Assembly (NCBI GenBank): GCA_016292635.1 | Contig: JAEDIC010000022.1 | Location: forward strand, 1 to 28,108 | DNA: 28,108 nt | DNA from: Clostridia bacterium | GTDB taxonomy: Bacteria > Bacillota > Clostridia > Christensenellales > CAG-138 | Direction: 5' to 3' | Part shown: positions 23,781 to 28,108 of the stretch, piece after piece | How positions within the stretch are numbered: position 1 is the stretch's first letter | Layout: every line of letters starts with the position of its first letter | Program-made: the position numbers and the translations under genes | Notes under the pieces: model-generated | What the model was told of the DNA's origin: nothing | The model's database searches: none | Seen by the model: only the letters and a program-made list of their open reading frames with translations

Positions 23781-24494
23781 ATGAAAAAGCGAATATTTAT
23801 ATTGTGGATTATAGCACTGCTGCTGGCTATGCCCGGCCTTGCCTTGGCCAATGCGGCGGAACCCCCCGGCCTTACCGTTATAGTAAACAACCCGCCGGAT
23901 GATCTTACCCTCACCATGACCTTTTCCTCCGGAGACTCTGCGGCCCTCGTGCCGGAGCATCGATTCTGGGAGGGACAGTATAGATTCTTTTACCACACCA
24001 TTCCAAACAGCAGAAATATGAAAGGCGCCGTAATGACAGCGGAATGGGAAGGACAACGGGCGGAATTTCCCATCCCCGATGAGTATTTCGGCTACGATGA
24101 ACAGGTTACGCTGGACCTTGAGTCAGCCACGCTCACACAGGGACAAAAGCCCCTCCGCGCGCCGCTTTTAACCGCCATGCGCATCCTTCTCACCCTCATA
24201 ATAGAAGGCGCGCTGCTGTATGCCTTCGGCTACAGGACAATGCGGAGCGTAAAGCTGTTTTTGCTGATAAATATCATCACCCAAACACTATTGAACCTGG
24301 TTTTTATAGGGGCGGACGGCTACTGGCAGATACTGTTTGTTATAATTGAAATCGGTATATTCGTTGTGGAATCCCTCGCATATAAGGATTTTATGGATGA
24401 GCACGGCAAAAAGCGGGCGGTGCTGTATGGCATCACGGCAAACCTTGCAAGCCTGCTGCTGGGCGGATGGATGATATCCTCCCTGCCGGTATAA
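23781..24494 (+). CDS. Unrecognised membrane protein with signal peptide
   Basis: The only plus-strand gene. The 237-residue protein has a clear signal peptide (MKKRIF, then a hydrophobic core, then ALANA at 21-25). An extracytoplasmic domain of about 100 residues follows, looking beta-rich (LTVIVNNPPDDLTLTMTF, then WEGQYRFFYH). Four hydrophobic segments come next (about 127-149, 155-176, 181-201, 213-233). A Glu (about 190) and another (about 197) lie in or near the third helix. The family was not recognised. The start is the ATG at 23781 with GGAGG 5 bases upstream. It is divergent from lonB and convergent with the oxidoreductase gene, with a shared terminator. Its domain order, one outside domain before a membrane bundle, would fit a sensor or a transport partner, but nothing in the sequence decides. 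Confidence 0.88.
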   Translation: MKKRIFILWIIALLLAMPGLALANAAEPPGLTVIVNNPPDDLTLTMTFSSGDSAALVPEHRFWEGQYRFFYHTIPNSRNMKGAVMTAEWEGQRAEFPIPDEYFGYDEQVTLDLESATLTQGQKPLRAPLLTAMRILLTLIIEGALLYAFGYRTMRSVKLFLLINIITQTLLNLVFIGADGYWQILFVIIEIGIFVVESLAYKDFMDEHGKKRAVLYGITANLASLLLGGWMISSLPV

Positions 24495-24510
24495 ACAAAA
24501 ACGCAAATAT

Positions 24511-24536
24511 AAAGGAGCGGATATTTCCGCTCCTTT
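24511..24536. terminator. Bidirectional terminator
   Basis: Stem AAAGGAGCGG / CCGCTCCTTT with a 6-base loop. On the plus strand TTTGTGTTGTTTTT follows; on the minus strand the stem's own TTT leads to a TAT/TTTG stretch. It lies between two converging genes and probably serves both. Confidence 0.85.
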
Positions 24537-24554
24537 GTGTTGTTTTTATTAAGT

Positions 24555-25952
24555 TTAGCCTTCCTTGGAGATTTCACGGCCCATGAGCACGCCCATTACG
24601 GAGGCCATCATAAGGCCACGGGTCCAGCCGCTGGAATCGCCCAGGCAGTGGAGGCCCTTTACGCTGGTGTTGAACCGGGTGTCCATCTTTACCCTGTTGC
24701 TGTAGAACTTAAGCTCGGGGGAATAGAGCAGGGTCTCGTATGAAGCGAAGCCGGGCACCACCTCGTCCATGGCCTTGATAAAATTGATTATGTTTATCAT
24801 GGCACGGTAAGGCATTGCGGCGGTTATATCGCCTGCCACAACATCGGGCAGAGTGGGCTTAACGTTGGACTGGGCCAGTTCCTTCTGCCAGGTGCGCTTG
24901 CCATCCAGTATGTCGCCAAAGCGCTGAACCATAATGTGGCCCGCGCCAAGCATATTGGTAAGCTCGCCCACCTTCTGGGCATAAGCGATGGGCTGATTAA
25001 AAGGCTCGCTGAAGTTGTGGGATACCAGTATTGCAAGGTTGGTATTGTTGCTCTTCAGGTCCTTGTAGGAATGGCCGTTTACCACCGCCAGGTCGTTGTC
25101 ATAGTTTTCCTGGCTTACAAAGCCGCCGGGATTCTGGCAGAATGTGCGAACCTTATTCTTATATGGCTGAGGATAGCCGATAAGCTTTGACTCGTACAGC
25201 ACCTCGTTAACCCGCTCCATTATCTCGTTGCGGACCTCTACACGCACTCCGATATCAACTGTGCCAGGCTGATGTGCAATGTTATGCTCTATGCAAATCT
25301 TCTCCAGCCAGTCGGCGCCCCTGCGGCCGGTAGCAACCACGGTGCGCTTTGCCTCTATGGAGCAGGTCTCCTTGCCGTTGCTGAGATATACGCCGCGGCA
25401 CTCGTCGCCTTCAAGGATGAGATTGGTGCATTCCCAGCCAAACATCATCTCAACGCCGTTATTGAGAAGATACTGCTCTATGGCATAATAAAGGTCCTGT
25501 GCCTTTTCCGTGCCGAGATGGCGAATGGGGCAATCCACAAGGCGCAGGCCGGCCTTTATGGCCCGCTTGCGTATGTCCTTTACCTCTTCGGTATTTCCCA
25601 CGCCCTCAACCTCGGTGCTGGCACCAAACTCAAGGTATATCTTATCTGCGTATTCTATGGTTTCCTGCGCCACATCCGCACCGATAAGGTTGGGCAGTTC
25701 GCCGCCCACCTCGCAGTTCAGAGACAGCTTCCCATCGGAAAACGCGCCTGCGCCGGAAAAGCCGGTGGTAATATGGCAATAAGGCTTGCAGTTTACGCAA
25801 TAGCCGGTCTTATCCTTTGGGCAATGGCGTTTTTCAACGGGCTGACCCTTTTCCACTATCATTATGCTTTGCTTGCTGCCTTTTCTCAGCATTTCAATGG
25901 CGGTAAATATGCCCGCCGGGCCTGCGCCGATTATTACTACGTCCTTTTTCAT
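24555..25952 (-). CDS. FAD-dependent oxidoreductase (COG2509-type dehydrogenase)
   Basis: Flavoprotein of 465 residues; substrate unknown. The N-terminal Rossmann motif VVIIGAGPAGIFTAI (about 5-19) binds FAD. Next comes a four-cysteine stretch (Cys44, 52, 55, 59; CPKDKTGYCVNCKPYC) and GFSGAGAFSDGKL (64-76), both typical of this uncharacterised dehydrogenase family. A second FAD contact, VVATGRRGADWL, lies mid-protein, and LGDSSGWTRGLMMAS near the end completes the FAD site. The start is the ATG at 25952: GGGAGG lies 8 bases upstream, and the earlier in-frame ATG at 25973 lies before that site. It follows the clpX terminator and has no clear promoter. Confidence 0.9.
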   Translation of the reverse strand: MKKDVVIIGAGPAGIFTAIEMLRKGSKQSIMIVEKGQPVEKRHCPKDKTGYCVNCKPYCHITTGFSGAGAFSDGKLSLNCEVGGELPNLIGADVAQETIEYADKIYLEFGASTEVEGVGNTEEVKDIRKRAIKAGLRLVDCPIRHLGTEKAQDLYYAIEQYLLNNGVEMMFGWECTNLILEGDECRGVYLSNGKETCSIEAKRTVVATGRRGADWLEKICIEHNIAHQPGTVDIGVRVEVRNEIMERVNEVLYESKLIGYPQPYKNKVRTFCQNPGGFVSQENYDNDLAVVNGHSYKDLKSNNTNLAILVSHNFSEPFNQPIAYAQKVGELTNMLGAGHIMVQRFGDILDGKRTWQKELAQSNVKPTLPDVVAGDITAAMPYRAMINIINFIKAMDEVVPGFASYETLLYSPELKFYSNRVKMDTRFNTSVKGLHCLGDSSGWTRGLMMASVMGVLMGREISKEG

Positions 25953-25982
25953 TTGCAATGCCTCCCGTGTCATCTATGCTTA

Positions 25983-26028
25983 CATAAAATAAGCCGGCAA
26001 GGTTTTCCGTTCCCTGAGGCCTTGCCGG
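25983..26028 (-). terminator. Terminator between clpX and the oxidoreductase gene
   Basis: A 9-bp stem CCGGCAAGG / CCTTGCCGG with a 17-base loop is followed on the minus strand by CTTATTTTATG. It lies about 55 bases past the clpX stop. The loop is long and the T-run broken, but the stem is strong. Confidence 0.7.
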
Positions 26029-26082
26029 ATGGTAACTTTGGTTATATGGCCCCGGTTATATTCATGCTGGGGTCGTTGATGG

Positions 26083-27351
26083 TCAGCACGCGTCCCCAAG
26101 CTCGGGGGGAGGCAGCTGGGCCGCATCCTTGCGGTATACGAATACCGGAGACGCCTTTTTCTCAATAACGTCCCTTGTTATGGTGCAGCTTTCTATATCC
26201 TGTCTGGAAGGAATGTCAAACATAATATCCAGCATAACGTCTTCCAGTATGGCCCTGAGACCACGGGCGCCGGTCTTGCGCTCGATGGCCATATCCGCCA
26301 CCAGCTCCAGCGCATCCTGATCGAAGGAAATGTCCACGCCGTCCATCTCAAACAGCCGCTTATACTGGCGTACAAGGGCGTTACGCGGCTTAGTAAGTAT
26401 GTCTATGAGAGCAGTCCTATCCAGCTGATGGAGCGTGACTATCACAGGCATACGGCCTACGAACTCCGGAATAAGGCCAAACTTCAGCAGATCCTCAGGC
26501 AGTATGCCCTTAAGTATCTCGCCAACGTCCTTTTCTATCTTGCTCTGCACCTCTGCACCGAAGCCCATTACGGACTTGCCGGTGCGCTTGGTGATTATAT
26601 CCTCTATGCCGGCAAAAGCGCCGCCGCAGATAAAGAGGATATTCGTAGTGTCTATCTGAATGAACTCCTGATGGGGATGCTTGCGCCCGCCCTGAGGCGG
26701 AACGCTTGCAACGGTGCCTTCGAGAATTTTAAGCAGGGCCTGCTGAACGCCCTCGCCGGATACGTCCCGGGTTATGGAGGGGTTCTCGCTCTTGCGGGCA
26801 ATCTTGTCTATCTCGTCGATGTACACTATACCCTTTTCCGCCCGCTCAACATCGTAATCCGCAGCCTGTATCAGCTTAAGCAGTATGTTTTCAACGTCCT
26901 CGCCAACATAGCCTGCCTCGGTAAGGGAGGTGGCGTCCGCCACGGCAAAGGGAACATTCAGTATCTTGGCGAGGGTCTGAGCCAGCATGGTTTTTCCGCT
27001 GCCGGTGGGCCCAAGCATAATTATGTTGCTCTTCTGCAGTTCAACGTCGTCCTTCTGCTTGCCGGCGTTGATGCGCTTATAGTGATTGTACACGGCAACA
27101 GCCAGCGCCCGCTTTGCGTGCTGCTGACCCACCACATACTGGTCCAAAGTGTCGGATATTTCCTGGGGCTTGGGGATATCTGTAAGGTCGATCTCGGCGG
27201 CGGAGAAATCCTCGTCGATTATCTCCTGACAGAGCTCGATGCACTCATTGCAAATATATACACCGGGGCCCGCAATAACCCGGTTCACCTCATCCTGTGA
27301 TTTGCCGCAAAAGGAACACTTAACGGTGCCTCTTTCGTCGTTTTTTGCCAT
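26083..27351 (-). CDS. clpX: ATP-dependent Clp protease ATPase subunit ClpX
   Basis: AAA+ unfoldase that feeds substrates to ClpP. The 422-residue protein has the N-terminal zinc-binding domain with Cys12, Cys15, Cys34 and Cys37, the Walker A GPTGSGKT (114-121), pore loop GYVGED, Walker B VYIDEIDK, and the sensor region RKTGARGLRAI near the end. The ClpP-docking loop reads MGF within SVMGFGAE, where IGF or LGF is usual. AAGGAGG lies 7 bases before the ATG, inside the end of clpP; the genes are 3 bases apart and co-transcribed. Confidence 0.98.
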   Translation of the reverse strand: MAKNDERGTVKCSFCGKSQDEVNRVIAGPGVYICNECIELCQEIIDEDFSAAEIDLTDIPKPQEISDTLDQYVVGQQHAKRALAVAVYNHYKRINAGKQKDDVELQKSNIIMLGPTGSGKTMLAQTLAKILNVPFAVADATSLTEAGYVGEDVENILLKLIQAADYDVERAEKGIVYIDEIDKIARKSENPSITRDVSGEGVQQALLKILEGTVASVPPQGGRKHPHQEFIQIDTTNILFICGGAFAGIEDIITKRTGKSVMGFGAEVQSKIEKDVGEILKGILPEDLLKFGLIPEFVGRMPVIVTLHQLDRTALIDILTKPRNALVRQYKRLFEMDGVDISFDQDALELVADMAIERKTGARGLRAILEDVMLDIMFDIPSRQDIESCTITRDVIEKKASPVFVYRKDAAQLPPPELGDAC

Positions 27352-27354
27352 TAA

Positions 27355-27939
27355 TTACCTCCTTGGGGGTATTATCTCATCAATTATGCCGTAGGCCTTT
27401 GCGGTCTCGGCGCTCATGTAATTATCTCTTTCGGTATCCGCCTGCACCTTTTCAATGGGCTGACCGGTGCGGGAAGAAAGTATCTCGTTTATCTTTTTCT
27501 TTATCTTGAGCAGCTGCTCGGCCTGAATGGCAACATCGGTAGCCTGGCCTCTTGCGCCGCCAAGAGGCTGATGTATCATTATCTCGCAATTGGGCAGGGC
27601 TCTGCGCTTGCCCCTGGCCCCTGCAGCCAGCAGAAATGCACCCATGCTTGCCGCCATGCCTATGCATATGGTGGAAACATCGCAGCGGATGTACTGCATG
27701 GTATCGTATATTGCCATGCCTGCGGTAACGGAACCGCCGGGGCTGTTTATATAGAGGCATATGTCCTTATCCGGATCATCGGCTTCCAGAAACAGCAGCT
27801 GGGCCACCACCAGATTGGCAGTATCGTCGTTTATCTCTCCGCCCAGGAAAATTATCCTGTCCTTAAGGAGGCGGGAGTATATGTCGTAAGAACGTTCGCC
27901 CTTGTTGGTCTGCTCTATTACCATCGGAATAAGGTTCAT
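27355..27939 (-). CDS. clpP: ATP-dependent Clp protease proteolytic subunit ClpP
   Basis: Serine protease that forms the double-ring chamber of ClpXP. The 194-residue protein has the catalytic triad: Ser98 in GMAASMGA, His123 in MIHQPLGG, and Asp172 in TERDNYMS. It begins MNLIPMVIEQTNKGERSYDI, the usual processed N-terminal region. AAAGGAG lies about 9 bases before the ATG. It is downstream of tig and directly upstream of clpX. A terminator-like hairpin lies about 35 bases before its start and no promoter is visible, so it may depend on read-through. Confidence 0.98.
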   Translation of the reverse strand: MNLIPMVIEQTNKGERSYDIYSRLLKDRIIFLGGEINDDTANLVVAQLLFLEADDPDKDICLYINSPGGSVTAGMAIYDTMQYIRCDVSTICIGMAASMGAFLLAAGARGKRRALPNCEIMIHQPLGGARGQATDVAIQAEQLLKIKKKINEILSSRTGQPIEKVQADTERDNYMSAETAKAYGIIDEIIPPRR

Positions 27940-27970
27940 TTTTGATATCTCCTTTGTGGTATGACTATCC

Positions 27971-28009
27971 GAAAAACAGGCCGCCGCACCACGCTTATGA
28001 TGCGGCGGC
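27971..28009 (-). terminator. Terminator or attenuator between tig and clpP
   Basis: A 9-bp GC stem GCCGCCGCA / TGCGGCGGC with a 12-base loop, followed on the minus strand by CTGTTTTTC. It ends only about 30 bases before the clpP start, which leaves no space for a full promoter. Confidence 0.78.
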
Positions 28010-28045
28010 GCAAAAATGCGGTTTTACAGGCTTAGTCCCCTAAGG

Positions 28046-28108
28046 TTACTCAGCCTTGGGCTCCTCGGCCTTCTTTTTGGAAGCGGTCTTCTTCTTGGGA
28101 GCTTCTTC
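28046..28108 (-). CDS. tig: C-terminal end of a protein, probably trigger factor (partial)
   Basis: Only the last 20 codons are in the window. They read EEAPKKKTASKKKAEEPKAE and then stop. Lys/Ala/Glu tails of this kind are common on trigger factor, the ribosome-bound chaperone, in gut clostridia, and tig is the usual gene before clpP and clpX. The identification therefore rests on position and composition, not on any conserved domain. Confidence 0.6.
   Translation of the reverse strand, partial: EEAPKKKTASKKKAEEPKAE

Noticed and set aside
23636..23917. N-terminal extension of lonB
   Set aside because: The added 94 residues have no resemblance to LonB and overlap the start of the divergent gene; a good ribosome-binding site serves the inner ATG.

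Overview
The window is a chromosomal segment of a spore-forming, peptidoglycan-synthesising Firmicute (Bacillota), most likely class Clostridia and possibly an uncultured gut lineage. Four things point there: spoIIGA-sigE lies next to ftsZ; a division and cell wall (dcw) cluster runs from mraZ to ftsZ; lonB-lon-engB lies beside clpX-clpP-tig, much as in Bacillus; and the ribosome-binding sites are strong GGAGG types. Every gene but one is on the minus strand. No phage, transposase, CRISPR array, tRNA or rRNA gene was seen.

Right to left, which is the direction of transcription: (1) 28108-24555 holds the 3' end of tig, then clpP and clpX (protein quality control) and an FAD-dependent oxidoreductase. 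(2) 24494-23781 is the only plus-strand gene, an unrecognised protein with a signal peptide and several membrane segments. (3) 23635-17528 holds lonB, lon, engB (ribosome assembly GTPase), a small acidic zinc-ribbon protein and a metallophosphoesterase, broken up by terminators and two good sigma-A promoters. (4) 17261-2892 is the dcw cluster: mraZ, rsmH, ftsL, a PASTA class B PBP, murE, mraY, murD, ftsW, murA, ftsQ, ftsA, ftsZ. It starts at a promoter that overlaps three MraZ boxes at exact 10-bp spacing. (5) 2760-113 holds asnA and then the sporulation pair spoIIGA-sigE, which makes and activates the first mother-cell sigma factor.

The dcw genes supply the cytoplasmic and lipid-linked steps of peptidoglycan synthesis (MurA, MurD, MurE, MraY), the septal polymerase and transpeptidase (FtsW plus PBP), the FtsL/FtsQ scaffold and the FtsA/FtsZ ring. 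murB, murC, murF and murG are absent from the cluster and must lie elsewhere. MurE carries the DNPR signature for meso-diaminopimelate.

The least explained item is a 125-bp element between mraY and murD (10537-10661). It folds into a long closed stem with two internal hairpins. Its G-U pairs work only in minus-strand RNA, and a U-run follows it. It looks like a structured non-coding RNA or a repeat that also ends transcription. Just downstream of it an extended -10 promoter restarts transcription for murD. The rest of the window is mostly conserved housekeeping sequence. Several start sites were moved from the longest reading frame using ribosome-binding sites and family N-termini (sigE, spoIIGA, murE, mraZ, the zinc-ribbon gene, lonB, the oxidoreductase).
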